DNA of 64,000 nt, from the NCBI RefSeq assembly GCF_000422865.1, contig NZ_AUGW01000016.1, positions 16,658 to 80,657 on the forward strand. Reading direction: 5' to 3'. This stretch comes from Oceanospirillum maris DSM 6286 (lineage in GTDB: Bacteria; Pseudomonadota; Gammaproteobacteria; Pseudomonadales; Halomonadaceae). Positions 27,635 through 36,913 of the stretch are shown piece by piece; position 1 is the stretch's first letter; the number at the start of each line of letters is the position of its first letter. Below the pieces are notes generated by a model. That model had not been told where the DNA came from. It saw nothing but the letters and a program-made list of their open reading frames with translations, and did no database searches. Position numbers and translations under genes: made by a program.

Positions 27635-28405
27635 TTAAAGCGTTAAGCCTAGGGCTGTGGCCAAACGTTTAGCAGGCATATAACCGGGTAATAAACGGCC
27701 ATCGTCTAAGAAAATAGCCGGTGTGCCTTGTACACCCAGCTGTTGCCCTAAACGATACTGATCCGCAATGGGGTTTTCACACTGTTTCTCATCAATTGAT
27801 TCACCACGCTTAGCTCGACTCATTGCATCTTGCTGATTTTCGGAGCACCACACGGAGACCATCGAATAATAAGAACCGGAGCCTACACCCGCGCGAGGGA
27901 AGCCTAAATAACGCACACTAATTCCCATGTCATTAAGTTCCTTCACCTCCTGGTGCAGCTTACGGCAATAGGCGCAGTCAATATCCGTAAATACCGTGAT
28001 CTGACCTTTCTTTTCACCGGTAGCAGGAAAAACAACCATCTGGTTTTCATCCAGTGCAGCCACTTCTTTTGCTCTAGCCGCCATACGACGTTCTTCTGTA
28101 ATATTTTTAAAACCTTGCGGGGCGACTTGGTACATATCACCTGTGAAAATATAGCCGCCATCAGCGGTGCTATAAAGAATCTCGCCCGTGCTTAGCTCCA
28201 CTTCATAAATAGATTCAACACGGGAAGGCCGCACCTCATTAACAGGAATGTTAGGCCCGGCCCCTTCTAATTTTTTTAGGATCATCTCTTCAGGCGTGGC
28301 GGCCTGAGCATGAGCAGCAAATAAAAGGCAAACTGAAGCAATCAGCAAGCGTTTTGTCTGAGTACAAACGTCTTGCAGCTGCAGTAACAATGGAGTTGTT
28401 TTCAT
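27635..28405 (-). CDS. dsbC: Thiol:disulfide interchange protein DsbC
   Basis: Periplasmic disulfide isomerase and chaperone, kept reduced by DsbD. Counted from ATG 28405, the signal peptide runs to about residue 35 (LLIASVCLLFAAHAQA), followed by the dimerisation domain. The thioredoxin domain has the active site CAYC (Cys144, Cys147) in place of the common CGYC, and the cis-Pro loop GVQGTPAIFLDDG. Two additional cysteines (SVWCSE and EKQCEN) match the structural disulfide of the family. AGGA lies nine bases before ATG 28405; the upstream extension disrupts the signal peptide. dsbC-hom-thrC order is as in Pseudomonas. Confidence 0.95.
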   Translation of the reverse strand: MKTTPLLLQLQDVCTQTKRLLIASVCLLFAAHAQAATPEEMILKKLEGAGPNIPVNEVRPSRVESIYEVELSTGEILYSTADGGYIFTGDMYQVAPQGFKNITEERRMAARAKEVAALDENQMVVFPATGEKKGQITVFTDIDCAYCRKLHQEVKELNDMGISVRYLGFPRAGVGSGSYYSMVSVWCSENQQDAMSRAKRGESIDEKQCENPIADQYRLGQQLGVQGTPAIFLDDGRLLPGYMPAKRLATALGLTL

Positions 28406-28733
28406 CACAGAGATCCTGATCAATAGACACGACCATCCCACTATTTCAACTAGGATGGTTTATTAAAGAATAGAAACTAAACGGCAAACAATAGGCTGAT
28501 AGCGTGTTGAGTACAAGTCTAAGACTGAAAGCCCCATAAATGGTTCCCGCTATGACTTATCCTAAAAATTTATACAGGACGTTTATTATGACATGGAGAT
28601 GTTATCGGAAGGAAAAGAAAGGAAAGCCTGTGGACAAGTAGTCATAAAAAGAGGGATTAAGCAGGCATAAAAAAACGGGTGACCCTGTGAGAGGTTACCC
28701 GTTTTTTCAGTAAGTTGACTTAATTTTAATAAA
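28406..28733. other. Gene-free stretch between dsbC and rplS
   Basis: It carries the dsbC promoter side on the left and the rplS operon terminator on the right (28669-28709). Nothing else is recognisable. Confidence 0.3.
28669..28709 (-). terminator. Terminator of the rpsP-rimM-trmD-rplS operon
   Basis: ACGGGTGACC pairs with GGTTACCCGT (one G-U pair) with A and T runs of six on the flanks, just after the rplS stop. Confidence 0.9.
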
Positions 28734-29090
28734 TTAAGACAGCTTTTCTTTAATACGTGCAGCTTTACCGCTCAGTTCACGTAGGTAGTACAGTTTCGCC
28801 TGACGAACATCACCACGACGTTTAACAGACAAGCTGTCAACAATTGGGCTGTAAGTCTGGAAAGTACGTTCAACACCAACACCGTGAGAAATCTTACGTA
28901 CTGTGAACGCAGAGTTCAAACCACGGTTACGCTTACCTAGTACAACACCTTCAAACGCCTGTAGACGCTCACGGGTGCCTTCTTTAACTTTTACTTGAAC
29001 AACAACAGTATCACCTGGTGCAAACACAGGGATTTCTTTGCTCATTTGTTCGGCTTCAAGCGCCTGAATTACTGTATTTTTGCTGCTCAT
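28734..29090 (-). CDS. rplS: 50S ribosomal protein L19
   Basis: L19 lies at the 30S-50S interface. The 118-residue protein has the typical sequence: [28 protein letters not shown], then [29 protein letters not shown] and the C-terminal [32 protein letters not shown] lies seven bases before ATG 29090, and the upstream frame overlaps trmD, so the short form is right. Last gene of the classical rpsP-rimM-trmD-rplS operon. Confidence 0.98.
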   Translation of the reverse strand: MSSKNTVIQALEAEQMSKEIPVFAPGDTVVVQVKVKEGTRERLQAFEGVVLGKRNRGLNSAFTVRKISHGVGVERTFQTYSPIVDSLSVKRRGDVRQAKLYYLRELSGKAARIKEKLS

Positions 29091-29127
29091 TAGCTCGCTC
29101 CTAGATTTAAGCCGCTCGACTTGCGCA

Positions 29128-29874
29128 TTAGCGCGAACCGTCATGATTGCGGATGAATTCTTCCAACAATGCCTGGCGCTCATCGTCCAGGTCGACCTTT
29201 TCCAGCAAGTCTGGTCGCCTTAACCAAGTTCGACCCAGAGATTGCTGAAGGCGCCACCGACGAATGGCTGCGTGATTCCCGCTTAAAAGAACGTCCGGCA
29301 CATCAAGATCGTCAACTCGTTCAGGTCTTGTATAGTGTGGACAGTCTAGTAATCCATCGGAAAATGAATCCTCTTCAGCAGAGTCTTCATGCCCGAGAAC
29401 ACCGGGAACCAACCGTGATACTGTATCGATGAGGGTCAAAGCGGCAAGTTCACCACCGCTTAAAACATAATCACCAATTGACCACTCTTCATCTATTAAT
29501 GTCTCCACCACGCGCTCGTCGATGCCTTCGTAGCGACCCGCAACAAGTACAATGCGGTCGCGTTGAGACAGCTCACGTACCCCTTCTTGATCAAGAGGAC
29601 GTCCTTGGGGAGACATATAGATCACCTTAGCATCCGGCCCGGCTTTTTCTTTAGCGGCTAAAATAGCATCGCGTAAAGGCTGAACTTTCATCAGCATACC
29701 AGGACCGCCACCATAGGGGCGATCATCGACTGTGCGGTGTTTATCTGTTGTGAAATCACGAGGATTCCAGAATTCTAGCGATAACAGTTGTTTTTTAACT
29801 GCTCGCCCAGTTACACCATACTCAGTAACTGCATCAAACATCCCTGGAAACAGGGATACAACGCCTAACCACAC
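29128..29874 (-). CDS. trmD: tRNA (guanine(37)-N1)-methyltransferase TrmD
   Basis: SPOUT methyltransferase that makes m1G37 and prevents frameshifting. The knot signatures are [14 protein letters not shown] near 50-63, [14 protein letters not shown] near 108-121 and [15 protein letters not shown] near 132-146. Length 248 residues is typical. The start is GTG 29874 ([16 protein letters not shown]); it is preceded by AAAGAG. Third gene of the operon. Confidence 0.97.
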   Translation of the reverse strand: MWLGVVSLFPGMFDAVTEYGVTGRAVKKQLLSLEFWNPRDFTTDKHRTVDDRPYGGGPGMLMKVQPLRDAILAAKEKAGPDAKVIYMSPQGRPLDQEGVRELSQRDRIVLVAGRYEGIDERVVETLIDEEWSIGDYVLSGGELAALTLIDTVSRLVPGVLGHEDSAEEDSFSDGLLDCPHYTRPERVDDLDVPDVLLSGNHAAIRRWRLQQSLGRTWLRRPDLLEKVDLDDERQALLEEFIRNHDGSR

Positions 29875-29920
29875 AGTTTAATCTCTTTAATAGAAACTGA
29901 TCCCATCGCTGAAATTCAGT

Positions 29921-30451
29921 TTAGAAGTCAGGATCCCAGTCAACAAGCACTGTGCCGTCGCTGAGATTGACCTTTTTCACTACCTGATCCACCAAATAAG
30001 GAATCAAACGCTCAGCGTCATCAATACTATCCGGTGTTGCTTTAACCACGAGTACATCATTAGCACCCGTTTCAAGCAGGTAGCTCACCGTGCCCAGATT
30101 GACATTTTCAGGAGTGAAAACGGTTAGCCCCTCTAATTGGTGCCAATAGTAATCACCTGCCTCCAGTTCGGGTAGTACATCCTTCGCTAAGCGAATTTCA
30201 CTACCACACAGCGCTTCAGCCTGATTACGATCCGCAACCACTTTGAAAAGAACGACAAGCCCTTTACTGTGCTTTTTACCTTTGCTGACTTCAAACTCGC
30301 CTAATGGCTTGTCATCTTTCCACAAAGATAATTTCTTATACTGGAGAATACTGTCTATCGGGTCGGTAAAAGAATAAACCTTAACCCAGCCCTGAATGCC
30401 AAAAGGACTTGTAATTCTACCGAGGACTACAAAATCTTCTGGTTCTGACAT
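29921..30451 (-). CDS. rimM: Ribosome maturation factor RimM
   Basis: RimM binds S19 and helps the 30S head mature. The N-terminal domain begins VLGRITSPFGIQGWVKVYSFTDP, and the C-terminal PRC-barrel includes DYYWHQLEGLTVF and GANDVLVVKA, then RLIPYLVDQVVKKVNL and the terminal VDWDPDF. Length 176 residues is normal. Second gene of the operon; the 169-base gap to rpsP is longer than usual and could hold a processing site. Confidence 0.97.
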   Translation of the reverse strand: MSEPEDFVVLGRITSPFGIQGWVKVYSFTDPIDSILQYKKLSLWKDDKPLGEFEVSKGKKHSKGLVVLFKVVADRNQAEALCGSEIRLAKDVLPELEAGDYYWHQLEGLTVFTPENVNLGTVSYLLETGANDVLVVKATPDSIDDAERLIPYLVDQVVKKVNLSDGTVLVDWDPDF

Positions 30452-30620
30452 AAGCCTGACTTACTCTCTCTTAATATTAATTCAGCCCTTGCTTATCACA
30501 AAAACTGAATCAACTCTTTGTCAGTTAAAATATAAATTAAAACCACAAAAGAGCTAAGTAACAACCACATCAGTGGTCATCACTGGAATTCGCTACTGCG
30601 GCCTTTTCAGGCAGCAGTTA

Positions 30621-30863
30621 TTACTTAGCTGCGTCTTTCAGCAACTGAGCAACACGATCAGACAGAGTTGCACCCTGAGCTGTCCAGTGTTCTACGCGTT
30701 CAAGATCGATGCGTAGACGCTCTTCCTGACCTTTGGCCAGTGGATTGAAGAAACCAACACGCTCGATAAAACGACCATTACGGGCGCTACGAGAGTTAGT
30801 TACTGTCAAATGATAGAACGGGCGCTTCTTAGAGCCACCACGAGCAAGACGAATGGTTACCAT
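30621..30863 (-). CDS. rpsP: 30S ribosomal protein S16
   Basis: An 80-residue S16 with the standard start [17 protein letters not shown] and the central [11 protein letters not shown] signature. It initiates assembly of the 16S 5' domain. First gene of rpsP-rimM-trmD-rplS on the minus strand. Confidence 0.98.
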   Translation of the reverse strand: MVTIRLARGGSKKRPFYHLTVTNSRSARNGRFIERVGFFNPLAKGQEERLRIDLERVEHWTAQGATLSDRVAQLLKDAAK

Positions 30864-31244
30864 TGCCTTTTTATCCTATGTTCGGAGTTCTCAAAATTTC
30901 GCTACAGACTTTCATTAACGGCCTTTCGGCCCGAAAGGCGGCATATTCTAAGTGAAAACACCGTCTTTTGGAACCACAAAAGCACAATATTCCGCAACAA
31001 CCGTAATTTTTCATCACGATTGAGCAGATATGGCAGTCTGAAAATGTGCGCGCTATTGTAGGCTTACGCAAACGAAACGCAAGCCTCATGATGTTATTTC
31101 TTTTTCAGAAATGACATTTTTTCGACTAAAGCTGTAAACAGTGCGCTAGACTAACGCCTAGCACCTTGTTTTCAAAGCAATAAAAAAGATCCTAACAAAG
31201 ATCTTTTTTACAAGCGGGTCAGCCGTAACCCGCTAAATCGATTC
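30864..31244. promoter_or_regulatory. Promoter region of the rpsP operon and ffh terminator
   Basis: A 381-base stretch without a gene. The ffh terminator occupies 31181-31211. The rpsP promoter must lie to its left. A small palindrome GGCC-TTTC-GGCC (30921-30932) is GC-rich compared with its surroundings and could structure the leader. Confidence 0.35.
31181..31211 (-). terminator. Terminator of ffh
   Basis: AAAAAAGATC and GATCTTTTTT form the arms around an eight-base loop; a T run is present on the minus strand. It lies 34 bases after the ffh stop. Confidence 0.85.
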
Positions 31245-32627
31245 TTAGAAACGTGGAGGCATACCGCCGCCGCCCATTCCTGATGGCATCATACCACCTA
31301 GACCGCGCATCATTTTAGACATGCCGCCTTTATTTCCCATCTTTTTCATCATTTTCTGCATCTGTTTATGTTGTTTTAACAGACGATTCAGATCCTGGAT
31401 CTGCAAGCCTGAGCCTGCACAAATGCGTCGTTTACGAGAACCTGAGATTAAATCTGGCTTGGTGCGCTCCATCGGAGTCATGGAATTAATCAAGGCTTCC
31501 AGCTTGCCCATCTCTTTTTCCGCTGCACCACTTTTGGCAACTTCAGCCATCTGCCCCATGCCTGGCAACTTATCAATAAGACCGGCCATGCCGCCCATAT
31601 TTTTCATCTGCTGAATCTGATCACGAAAATCTTCAAGGTCAAATCCTTTGCCTTTCTTAACTTTTTTCGCTAATCGCTCGGCTTTCTCTTTATCTATTTT
31701 TTGCTCTGCTTCTTCGATCAGAGACAGAATATCGCCCATGCCCAAAATACGGGAAGCGACACGATCAGGATGGAAAGGTTCTAAGGCATCAACCTTTTCC
31801 CCCATACCCATAAACTTGATCGGTTTACCGGTAATATGACGTACCGACAACGCGGCGCCGCCACGGGCATCACCGTCAGCCTTGGTTAGAATAACACCGG
31901 TCAATGGTAGCGCATCACCAAAAGCCTTTGCGGTATTAGCAGCATCTTGGCCGGTCATCGCATCAACGACGAATAGGGTTTCAACCGGATTAACCCCAGC
32001 GTGCAGCCCTTTGATCTCGTCCATCATGTCGTCATCGACATGCAAACGACCCGCAGTATCTACAATCACAACATCAAAGAACTGGATCTTAGCATGAGCA
32101 ATCGCGGCAAGAGCAATATCTAAAGGCTTCTGATCAGTCGAGCTTGGGAAAAATTCGGCTTCAACCTCACCCGCTAGGGTTTCCAGCTGTTTAATCGCCG
32201 CAGGGCGATAAACATCCGCAGAAACAACCAGAACTTTTTTCTTCTCACGCTCCTTTAAGAAGCGGGCTAATTTCGCAACAGAGGTTGTTTTACCCGCACC
32301 CTGCAAACCCGCCATTAAAATAACCGCAGGAGCACTGACATTTAGATTTAGCGATTCATTCGCCTCACCCATAATCTGCTCAAGTTCCTGTTGGACAATT
32401 TTTACAAATTGCTGACCAGGACTTAAGCTTTTGCTAACCTCTTGACCAACCGCACGTTCTTTAACCTTCTCAATAAAGGCTTTAACCACCGGAAGCGCTA
32501 CATCAGCCTCAAGCAAGGCCTTGCGGACTTCACGCAGAGTATCTTTAATATTATCTTCAGTCAGTCGCGCCTGACCGGTGATGGAACGTAGACTTTTCGA
32601 AAGGCGATCGGTTAAATTCTCAAACAT
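31245..32627 (-). CDS. ffh: Signal recognition particle protein Ffh
   Basis: Ffh binds 4.5S RNA and signal sequences and targets nascent membrane proteins with FtsY. Domain order is N (1-90), G with GLQGAGKTTSVAKLA near 104-118, DTAGRLHVDD near 190 and TKADGDARGGAAL near 246, and a Met-rich M domain. The RNA-binding SGSRKRRICAGSGLQIQDLN segment lies near 385-404, and the end is Gly/Met-rich. Length 460 residues fits. Monocistronic and divergent from the YpjD-like gene, a common gammaproteobacterial arrangement. Confidence 0.97.
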   Translation of the reverse strand: MFENLTDRLSKSLRSITGQARLTEDNIKDTLREVRKALLEADVALPVVKAFIEKVKERAVGQEVSKSLSPGQQFVKIVQQELEQIMGEANESLNLNVSAPAVILMAGLQGAGKTTSVAKLARFLKEREKKKVLVVSADVYRPAAIKQLETLAGEVEAEFFPSSTDQKPLDIALAAIAHAKIQFFDVVIVDTAGRLHVDDDMMDEIKGLHAGVNPVETLFVVDAMTGQDAANTAKAFGDALPLTGVILTKADGDARGGAALSVRHITGKPIKFMGMGEKVDALEPFHPDRVASRILGMGDILSLIEEAEQKIDKEKAERLAKKVKKGKGFDLEDFRDQIQQMKNMGGMAGLIDKLPGMGQMAEVAKSGAAEKEMGKLEALINSMTPMERTKPDLISGSRKRRICAGSGLQIQDLNRLLKQHKQMQKMMKKMGNKGGMSKMMRGLGGMMPSGMGGGGMPPRF

Positions 32628-32869
32628 CCAAACATCCTCGCTGCTTCAACAGCAGATATAGATTCAATATTATAATTTTGATCATTGTGAGCATTATAAC
32701 CAGTGCGGGCACTTGGCATCTATGGGCAAATAGGCTTTAACCATGATTGTACAACTCGTAATAGTGCAGCTTACCTCGCAATCAGTTACTATTGACTCCT
32801 CTCTTTTGAGCCGCAAAAGCTCTTCATTTTTTCAGCTCAGCTGCATTTATACGGGATAATTGACAGATT

Positions 32870-33664
32870 ATGGATGCTATTGCACTAGCTCTGATCGCCA
32901 TTGTGTTCTACGGTGCTGCGGCCACCTATCAACTGCTTGCACTTCAAAGTAAAGCCCCTAGTCGTCCAACGTTGATACGCTTATTAGGCGGCGCAGCCAT
33001 ACTCAATCACGGCCTGAGTGTTTGGTTAGCAATGTTTCAGCCTGATGGTTTACACCTAGGCTTGACGGAAATGGGGATTTTAGCAACATTTACGATTAGT
33101 CTAATGCTCTTGCTTAGCAGTCTTAAGAAACCTGTTTTGAACTTAGCTATTGGTGTATTTCCCATGTCAATGGCGGCCTTAACCTATGCTATATGGGGAC
33201 CAGTTTCAGCGCCAACCAATGGCCTAGCCTCAGGGTTAACTCTACATATACTGACATCCCTTGTGGCTTACAGCCTGCTTGTTATTGCAGCCTGCCAAGC
33301 CCTTCTGGTGTCGATTCAAAATTACCAGCTTAAGCATAAACAAACCCGTGGCATCATTCAGGTGCTTCCACCGCTACAAACGATGGAACGCTTACTGTTT
33401 GAACTCATTTGCAGTGGTTTAATTGTTTTGACTGTGGCGATTGGAAGTGGATTTATCTTTATTGAAGATTTATTTGCCCAACATTTGGTACACAAAACAA
33501 CGCTCAGTATTATGGCTTGGCTAGTATTTGCTGTACTTTTAGCAGGGCATCGCTGGCTGGGATGGCGTGGAATGACCGCTGTTCGCTGGACATTAGGTGG
33601 AGCAAGCCTATTAGCGTTAGGTTATTTCGGCAGCAAAATAGCCCTCGAATTTCTGTTAAACTAA
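32870..33664 (+). CDS. CcsA/YpjD-type inner membrane protein, cytochrome c assembly family
   Basis: A protein of 264 residues with eight predicted membrane helices, similar to E. coli YpjD, which sits next to ffh there as well. The family contains CcmC/CcsA-type heme-handling proteins; His residues at helix ends (LNHGLSVW, LTLHILTSLVAYSLL, HKTTLSIMAWLVF, GHRWLGWRG) resemble heme ligands of that family. The tryptophan-rich WWD motif of true heme exporters is absent, so a role in cytochrome c maturation is unproven. Probably monocistronic. Confidence 0.88.
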   Translation: MDAIALALIAIVFYGAAATYQLLALQSKAPSRPTLIRLLGGAAILNHGLSVWLAMFQPDGLHLGLTEMGILATFTISLMLLLSSLKKPVLNLAIGVFPMSMAALTYAIWGPVSAPTNGLASGLTLHILTSLVAYSLLVIAACQALLVSIQNYQLKHKQTRGIIQVLPPLQTMERLLFELICSGLIVLTVAIGSGFIFIEDLFAQHLVHKTTLSIMAWLVFAVLLAGHRWLGWRGMTAVRWTLGGASLLALGYFGSKIALEFLLN

Positions 33665-33819
33665 TGAAGACTTGCGCATCACAGGCTTTGCACTTCATAT
33701 TGTTAACGCAAGACACCGGCGATCAACTAACGCGGCAAGTGTCATTAAATTGATACCAACTCTGTGTTATAAATGTGAGTTAATCGCCATTCTATAAACC
33801 TGAAAGGAAACCCGCTCTC

Positions 33820-35100
33820 TTGAACGACACCCCCCTTAGCATATTATTCGGACTATTGGCTTTTCTGATTATCTGCTCCGGTTTTTTCTCCAGTTCTGAA
33901 ACAGGCATGATGTCTCTTAACCGTTATCGCTTAAGTCATCGCGCCAAGAACCGTGATAAGTCTGCTCTACGTGTTAGCCGCCTGCTTGAGCGCCCTGACC
34001 GGCTGATCGGTGTCATCTTGATCGGTAATAACTTCGTTAACATTCTGGCATCAGCAATTGCGACCGTTATTGCGGTAAGAATGTACGGTGATGCAGGTAT
34101 CGCCATAGCCACGGCGTTATTGACATTTGTCATTCTTATTTTTGCCGAAGTGACCCCTAAAACACTGGCTGCACTTCACCCAGAGCGCGTCGCCTATCCC
34201 GCATCTTTAATTTTAAACCCTCTACTAAAACTGATGTACCCCTTGGTTTTTATGGTAAACGCCATAACCAACGGGCTTATCAAGGTGATGGGGATTAACC
34301 AAAATGACAACAGCAATGACCAATTAACCCCTGAAGAATTACGCACAGTAGTTTTAGAGGCAGGGGCGATGATTCCTCGTCGCCATAAAACCATGCTCCT
34401 GAGCATTTTAGATTTAGAGTCAATGACAGTAGACGACATTATGATTCCTCGCCATGATATTCAAGGTATCGACTTAGACGATCCCATTGAGTCTATTTTG
34501 GATCAGGTGAAGAACTGCCGTCACACTCGCTTAGTTCTATACAAAGGTGATATCAATAATGTGCTAGGCATCTTACATATGCGCAATGCCTCACGTTTTA
34601 TGGCTCTGCCTGTACCGGCTAAAGAAGATCTACTGGCAGAAGCTCGTGAACCTTATTTTATCCCTGAAACCACCCCTCTACAGACCCAACTACTCAACTT
34701 TCAACGCTTAAAGCGTAGAATTGGTATCGTCGTGGATGAGTACGGTGATGTCATGGGGATTGTCACTCTAGAAGATATTTTAGAAGAAATTGTTGGTGAC
34801 TTTACCTCTCCAATGAGCGGCCATAATGAAGACATCAAACCAGATACCAAAGGCAACTTTGAGGTTGATGGCACCGCCAGTATTCGAGATATCAACAAAA
34901 CCCTAGACTGGGCACTACCTATTGACGGCCCTAAAACGCTAAACGGCTTAATTATTGAGCGCCTAGAATCAATTCCAGAAGCTCAAGTCTGCCTCAAAAT
35001 TGGCCCTTATCGTCTTGAAACTATAGAAATTAGCGGTAATCTGGTGCAAAAAGTACGTTGCTGGGAAGTAAAAACAGGGAAAAAAGCAAAGCAACGCTAA
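33820..35100 (+). CDS. CNNM/CBS-domain membrane protein, HlyC/CorC (YfjD) family
   Basis: Inner-membrane protein of the family that contains Mg2+/Co2+ efflux and resistance proteins. An N-terminal CNNM domain with about four helices (SSSETGMMSLNRYRL near 27-41 is the family signature) is followed by two CBS domains (about 200-330; DDIMIPRHDI, RRIGIVVDEYGDVMGIVTLEDILEEIVGD) and a C-terminal CorC_HlyC domain. Length 426 residues is typical. The start is TTG 33820, with AAAGGAAA upstream. ffh-ypjD-yfjD synteny matches E. coli. The transported ion is not known from sequence. Confidence 0.92.
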   Translation: MNDTPLSILFGLLAFLIICSGFFSSSETGMMSLNRYRLSHRAKNRDKSALRVSRLLERPDRLIGVILIGNNFVNILASAIATVIAVRMYGDAGIAIATALLTFVILIFAEVTPKTLAALHPERVAYPASLILNPLLKLMYPLVFMVNAITNGLIKVMGINQNDNSNDQLTPEELRTVVLEAGAMIPRRHKTMLLSILDLESMTVDDIMIPRHDIQGIDLDDPIESILDQVKNCRHTRLVLYKGDINNVLGILHMRNASRFMALPVPAKEDLLAEAREPYFIPETTPLQTQLLNFQRLKRRIGIVVDEYGDVMGIVTLEDILEEIVGDFTSPMSGHNEDIKPDTKGNFEVDGTASIRDINKTLDWALPIDGPKTLNGLIIERLESIPEAQVCLKIGPYRLETIEISGNLVQKVRCWEVKTGKKAKQR

Positions 35101-35125
35101 CCCCCCTGTTATTTCTAATCACCCT

Positions 35126-36136
35126 CTACCTATTAGTCAGATCAGCCGCTACAAAGCGGCTGATGGCGTTATAGGCATCATCACAAACTTCTGGCACCAA
35201 GGACTCCAAATTAAAGAAGGCATGTAGCATCTGTGGATAGCAAATCCCCGTTACAGAAATATCTGCATGCTTTAATTTTTCAAAGAAAAATCCCGCTTCA
35301 TCTCTTAACGGATCATAACCGGCACTCATTATCAGCGTTCTAGGAAAACTTTTCGGTACCGGCATCTCCTGTGGCGAGATGGATAATGGCTCTGCTTTTC
35401 CCTGAAGATACTGATCAAAATACCAGCGCATTCGTTCTTCCGTAAGAAAATACCCCTCGGAGAACTGCTGAATAGAATCTGACTGCATTCGGTAATCTAA
35501 ACTGGGATAGATCAACACCAAAGACTCTGGATAACCGGCTATATTTTTAGGCTGCTGCAGACAGAGTGTCGCCGCCATAGCCGCACCACCAGAGTCTGCA
35601 ACTATACTGATCGTTAGCGTTATAGACAGATCAAAAGACTGAATAACCTCTGGCAATCTCTGCATTAATTCAGCAACGGACTCAATGCCTGCAGGCCAAG
35701 GGTTTTCGGGTGCTAAGGGGTAATCCATAGCCAGTACGGCACAGCCTGACGCTTTTGCTAAACGCCTGCAGATAGGATCATAAACCTCAATACTACCGGC
35801 CATATGGCCACCACCATGTACAAACAACATTAACGTTTTTGGCTGTTCAACAGGTTGATAAAGTCTTAAAGGTAAAACCTTATTGTTATCAGAGGTTAAC
35901 TCGCCATCTGCAACCCGAAATAGTGCCGGCCCTTGGGTAACAAATCGTGCCGTAATACCCGCTAAAGCCTGACGGGCACTTATCGGTGTTGCTGCGATTT
36001 TCTCCGGCGGCAAGCTTGCCAACAGTTGATTAAACTGTACGCGCCAGCGCTCAAGATTGGGATGCAATGGCTGCAAATGTGTTGCATCAAAAACGTCTAA
36101 TGACGCCGAGGTAACGGGAGGAAGTTGTTGAGACAT
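35126..36136 (-). CDS. Alpha/beta hydrolase, hormone-sensitive-lipase-like esterase
   Basis: Carboxylesterase of the HSL/Est family. The oxyanion-hole motif HGGGHMAGS is near residues 110-118, the nucleophile elbow is VADSGGAAM (family GDSAGG; here Ala replaces the first Gly), and the acid/His pair appears in SAGYDPLRDEAGFF and YPQMLHAFFNL. Length 336 residues, no signal peptide. Substrate unknown. It lies 25 bases from the convergent CNNM gene and is transcribed from a short upstream region. An ATA-rich gap of 87 bases separates it from the acetyltransferase. Confidence 0.88.
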   Translation of the reverse strand: MSQQLPPVTSASLDVFDATHLQPLHPNLERWRVQFNQLLASLPPEKIAATPISARQALAGITARFVTQGPALFRVADGELTSDNNKVLPLRLYQPVEQPKTLMLFVHGGGHMAGSIEVYDPICRRLAKASGCAVLAMDYPLAPENPWPAGIESVAELMQRLPEVIQSFDLSITLTISIVADSGGAAMAATLCLQQPKNIAGYPESLVLIYPSLDYRMQSDSIQQFSEGYFLTEERMRWYFDQYLQGKAEPLSISPQEMPVPKSFPRTLIMSAGYDPLRDEAGFFFEKLKHADISVTGICYPQMLHAFFNLESLVPEVCDDAYNAISRFVAADLTNR

Positions 36137-36223
36137 AAACGATATCCTTGTTCTGAGTTATTCATTCTGAAATTTGAGAGCAGAAAATCTAATGGTCTTT
36201 GATCCGCCCTAATCAGCCCTATC

Positions 36224-36736
36224 TCAATAAGTAAACTCTAGCACTTGAATATCACCAACATCTCGGCTGAAGGCAAATGTAGCGCCTAGTTTTTGAGCCA
36301 GTTTAATTGAGGCTGTATTCTCGCTATGAATCAGACTAATCAGTGGCTTATCAGGGTAATGCTCTTGCTTATAAGCCAGAGCGGCCTGAGCCGCTTCATA
36401 AGCAAAACCCTTAAGCCAGTAGGCCTCCGTAATCATCCAGCCTAACTCTAATCCAGGCCATCCTTCTGGTTGATACAGACCGACACGCCCAATCATTCGG
36501 CCTGTTGCCCGTTCTTCTACGGCCCAAAGCCCAAAACCCTTCAGCCACCAATGCCCCATTAAATAGGCCATACTTTGCCATGCTTGCTCACGGTTTAATG
36601 GTGTACCTTGCCCCACATATCGCACGACATTTGGGTTCGAAACCATAGCAAGATAATCATCTAAATCAGCGTCAGTATAGCTTCGCAATATTAGACGCTC
36701 TGTTGTTAACGCCGGTATCTCTTTTTCTATTGGCAT
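36224..36736 (-). CDS. GNAT-family N-acetyltransferase, RimJ/RimL type
   Basis: Acetyl-CoA-dependent acetyltransferase of the Acetyltransf_3 group: TERLILRSYTDADLDDYLAM near residues 11-30, RMIGRVGLYQPEGWPGLELGWMI near 85-107, and the C-terminal IHSENTASIKLAQKLGATF near 142-160. The substrate could be a small molecule or a protein N terminus. ATG 36736 with GGGGA eight bases upstream is chosen over 36757. Next to the esterase in the same direction, but with an 87-base gap. Confidence 0.86.
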   Translation of the reverse strand: MPIEKEIPALTTERLILRSYTDADLDDYLAMVSNPNVVRYVGQGTPLNREQAWQSMAYLMGHWWLKGFGLWAVEERATGRMIGRVGLYQPEGWPGLELGWMITEAYWLKGFAYEAAQAALAYKQEHYPDKPLISLIHSENTASIKLAQKLGATFAFSRDVGDIQVLEFTY

Positions 36737-36913
36737 AATATGTCCCCGCGTCATCATCGCCCGTGGATTAAACGTTTATTCAAAGCATCTATTTAAACGG
36801 TTATTTAAGTACTCAATCAATAAGCCGTTTACTTGCCGGTATAATCTTTTTACCCTTGATCGCTTTAAGCCCTACTTAAACCACATATTACCCGCCATCA
36901 GGATCACAGCCCT

